Positions 1 to 9,369 of a stretch of 40,012 nt of DNA are shown piece after piece. Location of the stretch: assembly GCA_946535985.1 (NCBI GenBank), contig CAMNDY010000015.1, forward strand, positions 1 through 40,012, written 5' to 3'. The translations under genes were made by a program, and so were the position numbers. Numbering within the stretch: the first letter of the stretch is position 1; each line of letters begins with the position of its first letter. The notes beneath the pieces were generated by a model, which was given only the letters and a program-made list of their open reading frames with translations, was not told the DNA's origin and did no database searches. Source of the DNA: an uncultured Treponema sp. (GTDB taxonomy: Bacteria > Spirochaetota > Spirochaetia > Treponematales > Treponemataceae).

Positions 1-2
1 AG

Positions 3-1613
3 GGAACGATGCGTCGTATTCCTGAAGTATTTGACTGCTGGTTTGAATCAGGTTCCATGCCTTATGCACAGGTACATTATCCGTTTGAAAATAAAGAAAA
101 GTTTGAAGCTAATTTCCCTGCAAACTTTATTTCTGAAGGTTTGGACCAGACACGCGGATGGTTCTACACACTTACAGTTTTAGCAGCTCAGCTTTTTGAT
201 AAGCCAGCCTTTGAAAACTGTATCGTAAACGGAATTGTTCTTGCCAGCGACGGACGCAAAATGTCTAAGTCCCTTCGCAATTATACAGACCCTGTAGAAG
301 CAATCAACAAATTTGGTGCAGATGCAATCCGCTTGTTCTTAATGCATTCTGCAGTAGTCCGCGCCGACGAAATCCGTTACTCAGATGAAGGTGTTCGTGA
401 TGTTCTTAAGTCAATAATCATTCCTTGGTGGAACTCTTATTCATTCTTTGTAACTTATGCAAATATCGATAAAGCAGCCCCTACAGGACATCTGTTTGAC
501 GACAAAACTCCTGCAAATCCTTTGGATGCATGGCTCCTTTCTATTACTCAGAATCTTATAAGCGAAGTTGGAAATGCCCTTGATTCTTACGATTTGTCCG
601 GTGCAATTGATCCAATCGTAAAATTCATAGATGAACTTAATAACTGGTATATCCGCCGCAGCCGCCGACGTTTCTGGAAAAGTGAAAATGACAGCGACAA
701 GGCCGAAGCCTATGAAGCTCTTTATATAGCACTTAAAACTCTGGCTCAGGTTGCTGCTCCATTTGTTCCATTCATTACAGAAGAAATGTATCAGAACCTC
801 AAGGTAGAAGGAGACAAGGAATCTGTTCACCTTTGCGATTATCCTGTACCAAATAAAGCATGGATAAACGAAGAACTTGAATTTAAGATGGCTACTGTTC
901 AAAAAGCAGTTTCTATGGGCCACAGCCTGCGTAACCAGTTCAACCTTAAGAACCGCCAGCCACTTGCAAGCGTAGCTCTTGTTACCCGTAATCCGGAAGA
1001 AAAGCGCGTACTTGCTGAGATGGAAGATTCTATCCGCGAAGAGCTTAATGTAAAGAAAGTTGAATTCCACGACCGCGAAGACGAACTTGTAGAATACAAA
1101 GCTAAAGCAAACTTCAAAGTTCTTGGTAAGGAACTTGGTGGTCTTATGAAACAGGCTGCCGGTATTATTTCCGGTCTTACAAGTGAACAGATTCAGTCTA
1201 TCTTAGATGGAACAAAGCTTACAATTGATGTTGCTGGAACCAGCGTAGAACTTGATGCAGAAAAAGTAATTGTAGACCGCTTTGAAAAAGATGACCTTAA
1301 GGTTTTGAACGACGGAACCCTTACTGTGGGACTGGACTCAAAGATTACAGATGAACTTAAAAAAGAAGGTTATGTCCGTGACCTTATTCGCGGTATTCAG
1401 AACCAGCGCAAGGAAAACGGCTATAACGTAACAGATAGAATTAATCTTCTTTTGGGCGGAGATGATGAGCTTAAATCAGCCTTTGAAATGTTCAGAGACT
1501 TTATTGCTAACGAAACTCTTGCACAGAAAATCGACTGGGAGTCTGGTCTTAGCGGAGGCTATGAAATAGAAGCCGACGATAAAAAGTGGAGCATGAAGAT
1601 TGAAAAAGCATAA
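3..1613 (+). CDS. ileS: Isoleucyl-tRNA synthetase, C-terminal part (5' end outside window)
   Basis: Class I aminoacyl-tRNA synthetase that charges tRNA-Ile in the cytoplasm. The reading frame is open from base 3, so the first in-frame ATG at 9 is internal, not the start. Visible are the end of the catalytic domain (RRIPEVFDCWFESGSMPYAQ, then EGLDQTRGWFYTL), the KMSKS signature in DGRKMSKSLRNY near base 270, the anticodon-binding helical region (NNWYIRRSRRRFW) and a C-terminal extension. The wording of these motifs and the lack of a C-terminal zinc-finger cysteine cluster fit the eukaryote-like type 2 IleRS, a type known to be less sensitive to mupirocin. The HIGH motif and editing domain lie upstream of the window. 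The stop overlaps the next gene by 14 bases. Confidence 0.95.
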   Translation, partial: GTMRRIPEVFDCWFESGSMPYAQVHYPFENKEKFEANFPANFISEGLDQTRGWFYTLTVLAAQLFDKPAFENCIVNGIVLASDGRKMSKSLRNYTDPVEAINKFGADAIRLFLMHSAVVRADEIRYSDEGVRDVLKSIIIPWWNSYSFFVTYANIDKAAPTGHLFDDKTPANPLDAWLLSITQNLISEVGNALDSYDLSGAIDPIVKFIDELNNWYIRRSRRRFWKSENDSDKAEAYEALYIALKTLAQVAAPFVPFITEEMYQNLKVEGDKESVHLCDYPVPNKAWINEELEFKMATVQKAVSMGHSLRNQFNLKNRQPLASVALVTRNPEEKRVLAEMEDSIREELNVKKVEFHDREDELVEYKAKANFKVLGKELGGLMKQAAGIISGLTSEQIQSILDGTKLTIDVAGTSVELDAEKVIVDRFEKDDLKVLNDGTLTVGLDSKITDELKKEGYVRDLIRGIQNQRKENGYNVTDRINLLLGGDDELKSAFEMFRDFIANETLAQKIDWESGLSGGYEIEADDKKWSMKIEKA

Positions 1614-2475
1614 TCTTATAATAATAGCATTTATTATTCTCCTTGCATCATGTAAAACCCTTCCAACCGGAACAGTTGTAAAGGCCCCGGATCTTTTGAA
1701 CAACAAAAAGAATTTTTATATTTCAATTCCTTCTTCAGCAGATCCGGAGCTTATTGAGTTTTTGATAAAAAGCAATATCGAAAATATTTCGGAATCTGAT
1801 GTAAAAGAAATTGTAAGCAGAATTGACCGTGCTTATGCAGGGCTTAATGCAGACAATAAAAATCCAAAACTACAGCTGGCTATTGATTCTAATATTCCGG
1901 TAAAATATATTCCTAAAATTCTTACAAAAAAGAACGGCTGGGAAATAAAAGAATATACCGGAAATACTAGTCAGACTAAATATGGTGTCTTTTCGCAGGA
2001 GGATATAATACTGGCTTTTCCTTCAGATAAACTGACTCTGCTTGGCGAAGATGTAGAAGGTATGCTTAGTAAATATGACCAGATTCATGCAATACCTGCA
2101 GAAGATTCTATTGGCCTTACTTATGAAGACCTTGATGAACTTACTTATTCGCATATAACAGAATCTTCTTCAGAAATCCGCTTTATTACAAACAAGCCAG
2201 AAACTTTCCTTTTAATGCTTACAGGCCAAAAGCTTACATTGCAGCTCAATACAGTACGCGGATCTTTTGTATGCGACCCAAAAAATGATAAGCAGTATAT
2301 TCTTGATTTTATTTTTGATTTTAAGAATGTAAAGGCTGCTAAAGCCGGAAAAATAATGCTTGCTTTTGCATTCGGACTTGCTGATGGAGACGATAATTCA
2401 TTAAAAGAAACCGAAGTAAAAATTGAAGGAATTAAGCTGAGCAAAAAACAGCTGTACGATATTTTATCATTGTAA
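1600..2475 (+). CDS. Putative lipoprotein, function unknown
   Basis: The N-terminus is a lipoprotein signal: positively charged MKKHN, a hydrophobic run, then lipobox LASC with the lipidated cysteine at residue 18, so the mature protein is probably membrane-anchored and extracytoplasmic. The start is TTG at 1600, inside the end of ileS, with GGAG at 1589-1592 seven bases upstream. I recognise no catalytic motif in the 291 residues. Segments such as [17 protein letters not shown] and [15 protein letters not shown] look like an alternating beta/helix globular domain. The overlap suggests translational coupling to ileS. Similar lipoproteins are common and fast-evolving in treponemes, so orthology cannot be judged by eye. 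Confidence 0.8.
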   Translation: MKKHNLIIIAFIILLASCKTLPTGTVVKAPDLLNNKKNFYISIPSSADPELIEFLIKSNIENISESDVKEIVSRIDRAYAGLNADNKNPKLQLAIDSNIPVKYIPKILTKKNGWEIKEYTGNTSQTKYGVFSQEDIILAFPSDKLTLLGEDVEGMLSKYDQIHAIPAEDSIGLTYEDLDELTYSHITESSSEIRFITNKPETFLLMLTGQKLTLQLNTVRGSFVCDPKNDKQYILDFIFDFKNVKAAKAGKIMLAFAFGLADGDDNSLKETEVKIEGIKLSKKQLYDILSL

Positions 2476-2477
2476 GG

Positions 2478-2496
2478 CCCTTCGACAGGCTCAGGG
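2478..2496. repeat. Short interspersed motif cccttcgacaggctcaggg
   Basis: This 19-base motif lies in the 38-base gap between the lipoprotein stop and the uracil phosphoribosyltransferase start. With its flanks it can fold as GGCCCT against AGGG(a)CC, a six-pair stem with one bulged A. Its reverse complement can read as VPEPVEG in protein. From memory, the same motif turns up as a dispersed repeat in many unrelated bacterial genomes. I saw only one copy in this window. Confidence 0.6.
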
Positions 2497-2513
2497 ACCG
2501 CGTGGAGGTTAAA

Positions 2514-3545
2514 ATGGACAACAAAATTATTCTTAAGGCAGAGGATCTGGACGGATATCTTACTTCTGAAGATATGGCAGATTTGAAAAATCTTGAAGTA
2601 ATGTTCAAGGATACAATGAAATATTTTGATCCTGTAAACGAAGAAAAGATTATCGAAGGATACGATAAACTTGGACACGAAATGCAGAAGATTTGTGCAA
2701 AGCACCCTGCTATAAAAGTTTATTCTTTTGTTACCGAAGAAGGCGCTCATGCAGAATGTTCCCGTGTAATTTCAAAGCTCCGCGATGTTAGAACTGATCA
2801 TCAGGAATTTATGTATTACAGTCAGCGTGCTTACGAAATGCTTTTCCGCATGGCTTACACTGACCAGCATTCCGATAAAAAAGGTCATATGATCGTAAAA
2901 ACTCCTGTAAATTTCCCGGTTCAAAACTATGCCGTACACAAAATTCCTGACATAGATCATAAAATAGAAAATACTGCAATTTGTGTAATGCTTCGTGGAG
3001 CTCTTTTGCCAAGTATGATTATGTCTAAAGAAATTCAGGAATATTCAAGCCACGATTATAAAACTCCATTTGCACTTTTCAAAATCAGCCGCAATGACAC
3101 AAAGAACGAAGCCGATATGGAATACATAATGGACCTGAATAAATCCTTCTTTAATCTCGAAGACTTAGATGGTAAAGACCTTATTTTTGCAGATCCAATG
3201 AATGCAACCGGTGGTTCTCTTGTAACTGTTGTAAAATATCTTCAGAGTCAGGGTGTAAAGCCAAAATCAATTGCTTTCTTTAATACAATTTCTACACTCA
3301 AAGGTTCAATTCGCGTAACCCGTGCACTTGAAAACTGTACCTGTTATACCCTCTGGATGGATCCTGTAATGAACGAAAAGGCTTACATTATGCCGGGTCT
3401 TGGAGATGCAGGTGACCGCTTAAATGGCTGCGATACAAAAGACGCTCCTCGCAATATGATTCAGCTTATTGCAGATTATGGACATAATATTTCTGGACTT
3501 TATAAATCTCAGCTTTATGAAATTGAAAAGATTGTTCTGGGCTAA
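2514..3545 (+). CDS. upp: Uracil phosphoribosyltransferase-like protein with N-terminal extension
   Basis: Likely salvages uracil: uracil + PRPP to UMP + diphosphate. The C-terminal two thirds carry UPRT signatures: [14 protein letters not shown], the PRPP-binding loop [10 protein letters not shown] and [14 protein letters not shown]. At 343 residues it is far longer than the usual bacterial Upp of about 208. The first 100-130 residues (helical, [20 protein letters not shown]) are an extension I do not recognise. I chose ATG 2514 because GGAGG at 2504-2508 is correctly placed for it; an in-frame GTG at 2502 would include that ribosome site in the coding region. The gene's last 29 bases overlap the next gene. 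Another uracil/xanthine-type phosphoribosyltransferase activity is possible. Confidence 0.8.
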   Translation: MDNKIILKAEDLDGYLTSEDMADLKNLEVMFKDTMKYFDPVNEEKIIEGYDKLGHEMQKICAKHPAIKVYSFVTEEGAHAECSRVISKLRDVRTDHQEFMYYSQRAYEMLFRMAYTDQHSDKKGHMIVKTPVNFPVQNYAVHKIPDIDHKIENTAICVMLRGALLPSMIMSKEIQEYSSHDYKTPFALFKISRNDTKNEADMEYIMDLNKSFFNLEDLDGKDLIFADPMNATGGSLVTVVKYLQSQGVKPKSIAFFNTISTLKGSIRVTRALENCTCYTLWMDPVMNEKAYIMPGLGDAGDRLNGCDTKDAPRNMIQLIADYGHNISGLYKSQLYEIEKIVLG

Positions 3546-4179
3546 AAGATGTTCTGCGGTATTAATATGTACCGCAGGCCTTTTCTTAAATATTTCCTGT
3601 TCCTCAAATAAAGTTGCTGTTCCAATACCTGGTCAAAGTGATGCAGTAATTTCGAATATCTATATTGAATATCAAAATATTGCAGACATTTATTTTGGCC
3701 TTGAAAAATTTGATAAGGCAGAAAATTATTATAAAGCCGCAATGGGAAATAAAGATATTTACTGGACCTCCTATTACAAGCTTGCCAAATGTTATGTCTA
3801 TCAGTCAAAGTGGGGCGATGCTCAGACTGCTTATGAAACAATGCTCAAGCGCGATCCCGAAAATACAACACTCCAGTCTTCTATTGCATATATTTATGCT
3901 ATGAATGGAAACATAGATAAAGCTCTTGAACTTTACAAAGAGTTAATAGAAAAGATTCCGGAATCTTCTGATGTACTTGAAAATTATATCTGCGTTCTTT
4001 TAGCAGATGAACAAAAGGATGAAGCTTCAATTCAATATAATGTTTTAAAAGAAAAATTCCCCGACAGCAAACGCCTGGAGGAATTAGGCAAACAGTTTGA
4101 ATCTGATGAAAAAAACGAAGGCTCCGAAGAATCTGAAAATACAGAAGAATCAGAAAACCCGGAAGATGTAAAAGCCTGA
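3517..4179 (+). CDS. TPR-repeat lipoprotein
   Basis: The start at ATG 3517 (220 residues) gives a lipoprotein signal: [11 protein letters not shown], a hydrophobic stretch and lipobox NISC. An upstream in-frame ATG at 3469 would put a non-signal sequence in front. Three to four tetratricopeptide repeats follow, for example [38 protein letters not shown] and [20 protein letters not shown]. The protein ends in a Glu/Ser/Asn-rich low-complexity tail ([15 protein letters not shown]). TPR lipoproteins usually scaffold protein complexes in the periplasm or at the outer membrane. The substrate here is unknown. The start lies inside the upp-like gene, so expression is probably coupled. It converges on the next gene with 12 bases between stops. 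Confidence 0.8.
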   Translation: MKLKRLFWAKRCSAVLICTAGLFLNISCSSNKVAVPIPGQSDAVISNIYIEYQNIADIYFGLEKFDKAENYYKAAMGNKDIYWTSYYKLAKCYVYQSKWGDAQTAYETMLKRDPENTTLQSSIAYIYAMNGNIDKALELYKELIEKIPESSDVLENYICVLLADEQKDEASIQYNVLKEKFPDSKRLEELGKQFESDEKNEGSEESENTEESENPEDVKA

Positions 4180-4191
4180 AAATCTTAGAAA

Positions 4192-5484
4192 TTAATTAGT
4201 TTCAAGGAACTTTCTGTATTTTACAGCATCAGCTCTAAAGCCAACTACAGGACATTTAGGATCTTCGGCAGCGTGTTTTACGGCTTCATCGGCTTCTTTT
4301 AATAAACGTTCTCCAGAAACCATTCTTATACCGCGGGTTGTAACTCCAGCAAGAATTGTTGGAGCTTCTTCTGCTGCAATGTTTTTAATTTCGGCAACAA
4401 GTTTTTCTGCAAATGTAATTGCATTATCAATATTCATACTGATTTTTAAACCGCAGATTGAATCATCTTTATATTCAAAAAGTAAATCTTTAAACTGGAA
4501 TTCAACAGTAAGATATTCACAGATTTTTTTCATTATTGGATTTTTACGTCCAAGTCCATCAAGCTTAATAATAAAGAGAGCAAGGTCAAGTTCACTTGCA
4601 GTAGCTCGATTCAATTCGTTTTCAAGTCTTGTCATTAAATACGATTCCCATCCAAAACCTGTATCCGGAGAGAAAAGTCCATTTTCGTGAACAGGTTCTG
4701 CGTTTGGAATGATTTCTACAGGTTCAAAATCTTTTAATGGAAGCTCTTCTGTTTTGTTTGGTATAGGCTCAGGAGAAACATCTTTTTCTGTTTCTTTTTC
4801 TTCTGAAGCAGCTTTTTCTTCTACAATTTCATCGCTGTTTTCAAGCTCATCTGCCTCTTCTTTTACTTCAACTTCTGCTTCGTCTTCTTTCTCTTCATCA
4901 TATTCATAAACATCTTCTTCATCTTCAATATCTTCTGTAATGATTTTTTGAGTGCGAACAGGTATGCTTTTAACCTTTTCTTTTCCAAAATGATTATTGT
5001 AAATAATAAGAATTATAGTAATAAGGGCAACAATTAAAATTATAAAGAAAGAAATTTTTGCATAATCAAAAATAGAAGAAGGGCGTAATGAATATAAGCC
5101 GGCAGAAATAATAACAAGACTTCCGTTTATTTTTAAGGTTCTGTTGTAAGGTATAACTAACTTGGAGGTATTCTGTAAAGATGAATTAAGATCTAGAGTG
5201 TCAGGAAAAACATAAGAAGGTTGGCCGTCAACAGTAATCACTAAATATGAAAAATCTTTTGTATCACCGATTGTATTTTGAATCTGTCTGTTTTTTTCAG
5301 ATGAAGAAATATTATTTTTTTCGTATGTTGTTTTTATGCCGGTAACTATTTTCTCAAATCGGAGTTCTGTTCTTAATTCTCCATGATTATTCTCATTATA
5401 AATACTAACTGCAAAATATGATATTGCAAAAATCAGCACAATAGAAACAATTAACGAGTAAACAATAATAAAGGATTTTTTCAT
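4192..5484 (-). CDS. Membrane protein with degenerate GGDEF domain
   Basis: The 430-residue protein has a membrane segment at about 5-28, an extracytoplasmic region of about 115 residues, a second membrane segment at about 143-162, a very acidic linker (180-240) and a C-terminal domain at 276-427 laid out like a GGDEF domain. The family landmarks are WESYLMTRLENELNRA, DLALFIIKLDGL, DLLFEYKDDSICGL where RxGGDEF should be, and a final GERLLKEADEAVKHA. The GGDEF residues and most metal/GTP ligands are missing, so diguanylate cyclase activity is not expected. A nucleotide-sensing or protein-binding role is more likely. Its ATG overlaps the preceding gene's stop by 4 bases, making it the last gene of a five-gene operon. 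Confidence 0.7.
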   Translation of the reverse strand: MKKSFIIVYSLIVSIVLIFAISYFAVSIYNENNHGELRTELRFEKIVTGIKTTYEKNNISSSEKNRQIQNTIGDTKDFSYLVITVDGQPSYVFPDTLDLNSSLQNTSKLVIPYNRTLKINGSLVIISAGLYSLRPSSIFDYAKISFFIILIVALITIILIIYNNHFGKEKVKSIPVRTQKIITEDIEDEEDVYEYDEEKEDEAEVEVKEEADELENSDEIVEEKAASEEKETEKDVSPEPIPNKTEELPLKDFEPVEIIPNAEPVHENGLFSPDTGFGWESYLMTRLENELNRATASELDLALFIIKLDGLGRKNPIMKKICEYLTVEFQFKDLLFEYKDDSICGLKISMNIDNAITFAEKLVAEIKNIAAEEAPTILAGVTTRGIRMVSGERLLKEADEAVKHAAEDPKCPVVGFRADAVKYRKFLETN

Positions 5485-7016
5485 TTTTTAATTCCTCCCA
5501 AGGCCTTTCTATAAAAATACATAAAGTCTGTGTTATCTATATTATCGTTATTTTTTTGCCAGGATATTAACGGTAAAAGACAAATATCTATATTTGTTAA
5601 ATCAAAAATTGAATTAATATTTTTATTAATATCCTGCGAAAGAAAATCTTTATATAACTGTTCTATTAAAATTTCTCCATCAGGCATTGTTTCTATTTTT
5701 TGACTTTGAGCAAAAGTATTTAAATTGTTCTGATTTGTGATTTTATATAATTCATTTTCTTTTGAAAAAATAAGGCTTTTAGATTTAAGGTAATCTTCGA
5801 AAGAAGTTTTATATGCATCAAGAATTTGTGTTGTAAATAAAAAAGCAGATTTTTGAATAAGGGGAGTTCTATACATGAGTTTGCAGAATTGATTTTGGCT
5901 ATTATTAAGCCTTTCACTATTTTTATTATAAATCCTGTCTAAGTATGTGCCTTTTGCATAAGGTTTTCCGTTAGAATAAGCAAAATCGGCACCGGAAACT
6001 ATTATGTTTTTAAAACCTGCCTGGATGGCAAAATCAACTGCGCTTATTGTAACAGTTCCAGCTCCAGAAAAAAGTTTTGGTAAAAAAAGAGAAAACTTTT
6101 GATTTATATAATCTCCAAGAGGATGGCCGCTTACAAAAAAACTAAGTATTCCATTTTGGCTTATAATCTTCTTTGCTGCAGAGTCATTTGCACATAAATC
6201 AAAAAGGAAAATTGTTTTGGAAAAATCAAATTGCTTTGAATGAATAAAATGTGAATTAGAAACATTCTGGCCATCGATTGAAACAACTACATCCGGGATA
6301 ATATTATATGAAAGTAAAATAGAAAGTGCTGTATCGCTTGCAATAAGATAAAAATCATCAAGATTCTTTTTTATCTGCAAAATTGAATTATCAATTGATG
6401 GACCTGCGGCAAAAATTACCGCTGTCTTATTTACAGGAATTTCTGCACAATTAATATGTTTTGATTTATGAATAAACTTAACGTTGCTTAAAATATTGTG
6501 CTGCCATAATTTTCCAAAATGACTTTGAACAGAAAAATCTGCAGAAACAATACCCACAGCTTTTTGAATTTGTTCATTTATTTGAGGAATTTTTGAATTA
6601 TGTTCTGTAGTCCATGCGCGTTGTTCAATAACTTCTAAGTTTCCGTAAAAGGCAGGAATATATAATTGCGTAATTTTTTCAAATAACTGATTAATTGTAC
6701 AAAGGCATACTCTTTTATTATTGGAGATTTGTTTTACATTTTCCAGCTTCATCAAAAAATCTATATCAGCCTGTTCTGATTCAACTGCAAGTATAAAAAT
6801 ATTTTCCCTTTTTTCAAGAATACTTTTTATAAGTATGCCGCTTGCAATTCCAAGCACAATCACAAAATTTGTTTTATCCTTAATTTGATCTGAGAGCCGT
6901 ATGCTTTCTCTTTGAGGATCATAACGGGAATCAACTGTCTTTCCATTATTAAAAACAGGAATTTCAATTCCGCTTTTTGAGATGATAATATCTGAATAAA
7001 AAACGTTATCACTCAT
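5481..7016 (-). CDS. DUF115 / MptE-Maf-like protein, copy A
   Basis: The 511 residues contain the DUF115 core: FAAGPSID (GPS at 205-207), PDVVVSIDGQ (about 241-250), GAGTVTISAVDFA (318-330) and SGADFAYSNGKPY (341-353). The family includes archaeal hydroxymethylpterin diphosphokinase MptE and the bacterial Maf (motility accessory factor) proteins, which have a sialyltransferase-like fold and glycosylate flagellin. In a flagellated spirochaete with no archaeal pterin pathway, a Maf-like transferase acting on flagellin or surface components is the better guess; this is inference. The ATG overlaps the stop of copy B by 8 bases. By eye the gene is more A+T-rich than the flagellar operon. No signal peptide is visible. 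Confidence 0.7.
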   Translation of the reverse strand: MSDNVFYSDIIISKSGIEIPVFNNGKTVDSRYDPQRESIRLSDQIKDKTNFVIVLGIASGILIKSILEKRENIFILAVESEQADIDFLMKLENVKQISNNKRVCLCTINQLFEKITQLYIPAFYGNLEVIEQRAWTTEHNSKIPQINEQIQKAVGIVSADFSVQSHFGKLWQHNILSNVKFIHKSKHINCAEIPVNKTAVIFAAGPSIDNSILQIKKNLDDFYLIASDTALSILLSYNIIPDVVVSIDGQNVSNSHFIHSKQFDFSKTIFLFDLCANDSAAKKIISQNGILSFFVSGHPLGDYINQKFSLFLPKLFSGAGTVTISAVDFAIQAGFKNIIVSGADFAYSNGKPYAKGTYLDRIYNKNSERLNNSQNQFCKLMYRTPLIQKSAFLFTTQILDAYKTSFEDYLKSKSLIFSKENELYKITNQNNLNTFAQSQKIETMPDGEILIEQLYKDFLSQDINKNINSIFDLTNIDICLLPLISWQKNNDNIDNTDFMYFYRKALGGIKK

Positions 7017-8502
7017 CTATAAGCTTCCTTATTTTTTGAATAAGCTTTGTAATTTTGCAATTGATTCTTTCTTCAAAAACTTTCTTTTGATTTTCATCAG
7101 CACAATTCTTTATAGAAATAAAATCTGCGGGGAAAATCTGCTTTTGCCATTCAGGAGATTTTAATTGCTGGCAAATATAATCAATTGTAGAATTACACTT
7201 ATTATTGCTGGAATCTTGAAGCTTAAAGAAGTTTGCTTTTGAAAGGGGCTGTAAGTTTTCAATTTTTTTTAGAAAATCTTTAGAAGAAATATCTTTGATT
7301 TTTCCAAGCTGCCCTTGTTTATTATTTTCAAAATCAATAACTCTATAAACATTATCAACATCATTTAATTCGCAAAACCAGTCTCTGTAGATATGTAAAG
7401 AATTGCTATTGTATCTTGAATACGAAGTTCTTGTTTCAATATTTTTTATTCTAAAATCATTAAGATTATTATCCTTTTCAATTTCATTAGGTTTTGTATG
7501 TTGCTGACCTTTTCCGCCGGCTAAATCAAGTCCACAAAAATAAATTGAATTTTTTGTAATTGTTTTAGCAAAAGATAGGGCAGTGCCACTTACAGTTGGA
7601 TTTCTTAAAACAGAAAAACCCTGGATATGGGCTTTTTTAAGAATTTCGCAGGATATAAAAGAAGAGGAATCATTATACTCAAATGTAAATATAGGATTTT
7701 TTTGTAAAATACATTTTGGAACGAAGGCTTCGCATGGGGCTGCAAGAGGAATATTTTTATGTTTTTTAAGAAGCTTAAGATGTTCTCCTGCCCACCAGCC
7801 GCCGTCAGTTGTAAGAACTATATCTGGTATAATGTCATTTTCTAAAAGTACACTTGTAGCAGAAGAAAGACAGATTATAAAAAGCCTGGAAGTATTTTCT
7901 TTTATAATCTTAATACAAGAATTAAGACTTGGTCCGGAAGCACAAACAAGGACAGGTAAATCTGTTTGAAATTGTCTGCTGCAAAAATGATTGGCATATT
8001 TAATAAAGTTACAGCTGTTTATAAGCCATTTTTTTTCAAAGAATTGTCTTGTTACAAGAAGGGTTTTTGAATCTTCAAGAGCATTTTTATATTGGAAAAT
8101 GATCTGATCTATTTGATTTTTGAAAATCGATTCTGCCTGTTTTGTAATAATAATATTAGAAGATAAAAGTTTTTCTTCACCAAAATTATTTATTAAAAAA
8201 GATTTAAGATTAGTGAGCTCTGAATATTTAATACAATAATCCCAGCTTTCTTCATCTCCAAGATTTTGATCAAATAATCTAAGGCAAAGTATTTTACAAT
8301 CAGGAAACTTTTTTTTTAATAAATCACTGTAATAATTAAGGCCAGGTTCAACAAAGAGAAGAAGCTCCGGCTCAAGAGAAAAATTAATGCTTTGAAGAAA
8401 TCTCTCTGCTTCTTTTAAAGGTGAATATGTTGAATGAAAAAAAATACCATTTACACTGAAGGTCTGAGAATTATCTTTGGCTTTAGAAAATAATAACTGC
8501 AA
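7009..8502 (-). CDS. DUF115 / MptE-Maf-like protein, copy B
   Basis: This 497-residue paralogue of the adjacent gene keeps the same motif order: VCASGPSLN (SGPSL at 189-193), PDIVLTTDGGWW (about 226-237), NPTVSGTALSFA (301-312) and CGLDLAGGKGQQHTKP (323-338). The last motif is longer and richer in Gly and His than in copy A, so the two probably differ in substrate. A cytoplasmic transferase acting on flagellin or a nucleotide-sugar/pterin substrate is plausible but not demonstrated. It starts 3 bases after the stop of the 287-residue gene and overlaps copy A by 8 bases, so the two are made from one transcript. Identity between the copies is low outside the motifs, which argues for an old duplication. 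Confidence 0.7.
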   Translation of the reverse strand: MQLLFSKAKDNSQTFSVNGIFFHSTYSPLKEAERFLQSINFSLEPELLLFVEPGLNYYSDLLKKKFPDCKILCLRLFDQNLGDEESWDYCIKYSELTNLKSFLINNFGEEKLLSSNIIITKQAESIFKNQIDQIIFQYKNALEDSKTLLVTRQFFEKKWLINSCNFIKYANHFCSRQFQTDLPVLVCASGPSLNSCIKIIKENTSRLFIICLSSATSVLLENDIIPDIVLTTDGGWWAGEHLKLLKKHKNIPLAAPCEAFVPKCILQKNPIFTFEYNDSSSFISCEILKKAHIQGFSVLRNPTVSGTALSFAKTITKNSIYFCGLDLAGGKGQQHTKPNEIEKDNNLNDFRIKNIETRTSYSRYNSNSLHIYRDWFCELNDVDNVYRVIDFENNKQGQLGKIKDISSKDFLKKIENLQPLSKANFFKLQDSSNNKCNSTIDYICQQLKSPEWQKQIFPADFISIKNCADENQKKVFEERINCKITKLIQKIRKLIDE

Positions 8503-8505
8503 TTA

Positions 8506-9369
8506 TTATTCCGCCTGTGAACCGTTATTTAATAACTCAATCGAAATGAGCTCAGAATGATTATCAAGAACAAATTTAATTTGATTTTGAAGATGTGCCG
8601 TGAATAGTTCAATTGGAAGGGCTTGTGGACAAAAAATTTTAAGATAATAAACTCCAATTTCCTTTTTTGTAAGTAGATCTGGTTTTGGGAAATATAAAGA
8701 AAGATTTATAAAAAGCTGTTCAGAGATTGCATTTATAAGAAGTTTATTTGTTTTTGAATTTGCTAGAACAAAAGATTCAATTGCTTCAAAAAGATTGATT
8801 TCATATTCAAATGAAGTTCCATTTTGTTCAGAAGAAGGAGTCCTTATTAATTCTCCTGCAAAATCTATATTCTGTAAATCGTAAATTAATGTTTGTGGAA
8901 CTGTAAAGAATTTATCTGTAACTAAAAGGAAAATCGAATCATCATCAAATTTATAAATATATAAAAGTTCAATCTTATCTTTTAATTTATCAGAAAAGAA
9001 CTGGTAAAAAGGAAGGATGTCTGATGTACCTGCCTGAAAAGAATAAAGATTATTTTTTTCTTTTATTGTTCCATCCCAAAAATCCTTTGTGGAATATGAC
9101 TGACAGATTGATTTTCCGTCAAAGCCAAAAGATTTTGTTATGCAGTAAGAATTATCTTTTAGTTGTAAATAAGAGCAAAGAGAAAAATTATATTTTTGTA
9201 TGAATTCAAAAAAATCCAATTTGTCATATTGCGAAGCCATCATAGACTTTTTTAACAATCCGACAGAATTGGATTTTTTCTGAATTATTGGTTTATCCTG
9301 AGCGGGTAGTGAATGTTGCTCTTGAGGAGCTTCAAACCCGCTTTTGGATAATTTGTCTAACAATCCCAT
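8506..9369 (-). CDS. Hypothetical protein, 287 residues
   Basis: I do not recognise the family. There is no signal peptide or membrane segment. The first 45 residues are polar and probably disordered (MGLLDKLSKSGFEAPQEQH). After them comes a compact alpha/beta domain with alternating hydrophobic strands (IELLYIYKFDDDSIFLLVTD, LFINLSLYFPKPDLL), which could be a GAF- or roadblock-like sensor fold. The ATG overlaps the stop of the acidic protein gene by one base (TAATG), and copy B of the DUF115 pair starts 3 bases after its stop. The gene is therefore strictly coupled to both and may adapt the acidic protein to the DUF115 enzymes. Confidence 0.65.
   Translation of the reverse strand: MGLLDKLSKSGFEAPQEQHSLPAQDKPIIQKKSNSVGLLKKSMMASQYDKLDFFEFIQKYNFSLCSYLQLKDNSYCITKSFGFDGKSICQSYSTKDFWDGTIKEKNNLYSFQAGTSDILPFYQFFSDKLKDKIELLYIYKFDDDSIFLLVTDKFFTVPQTLIYDLQNIDFAGELIRTPSSEQNGTSFEYEINLFEAIESFVLANSKTNKLLINAISEQLFINLSLYFPKPDLLTKKEIGVYYLKIFCPQALPIELFTAHLQNQIKFVLDNHSELISIELLNNGSQAE

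Noticed and set aside
441..1070. 209-codon minus-strand frame
   Set aside because: It is antisense to the conserved C-terminal part of ileS, with no ribosome site or recognisable protein features.
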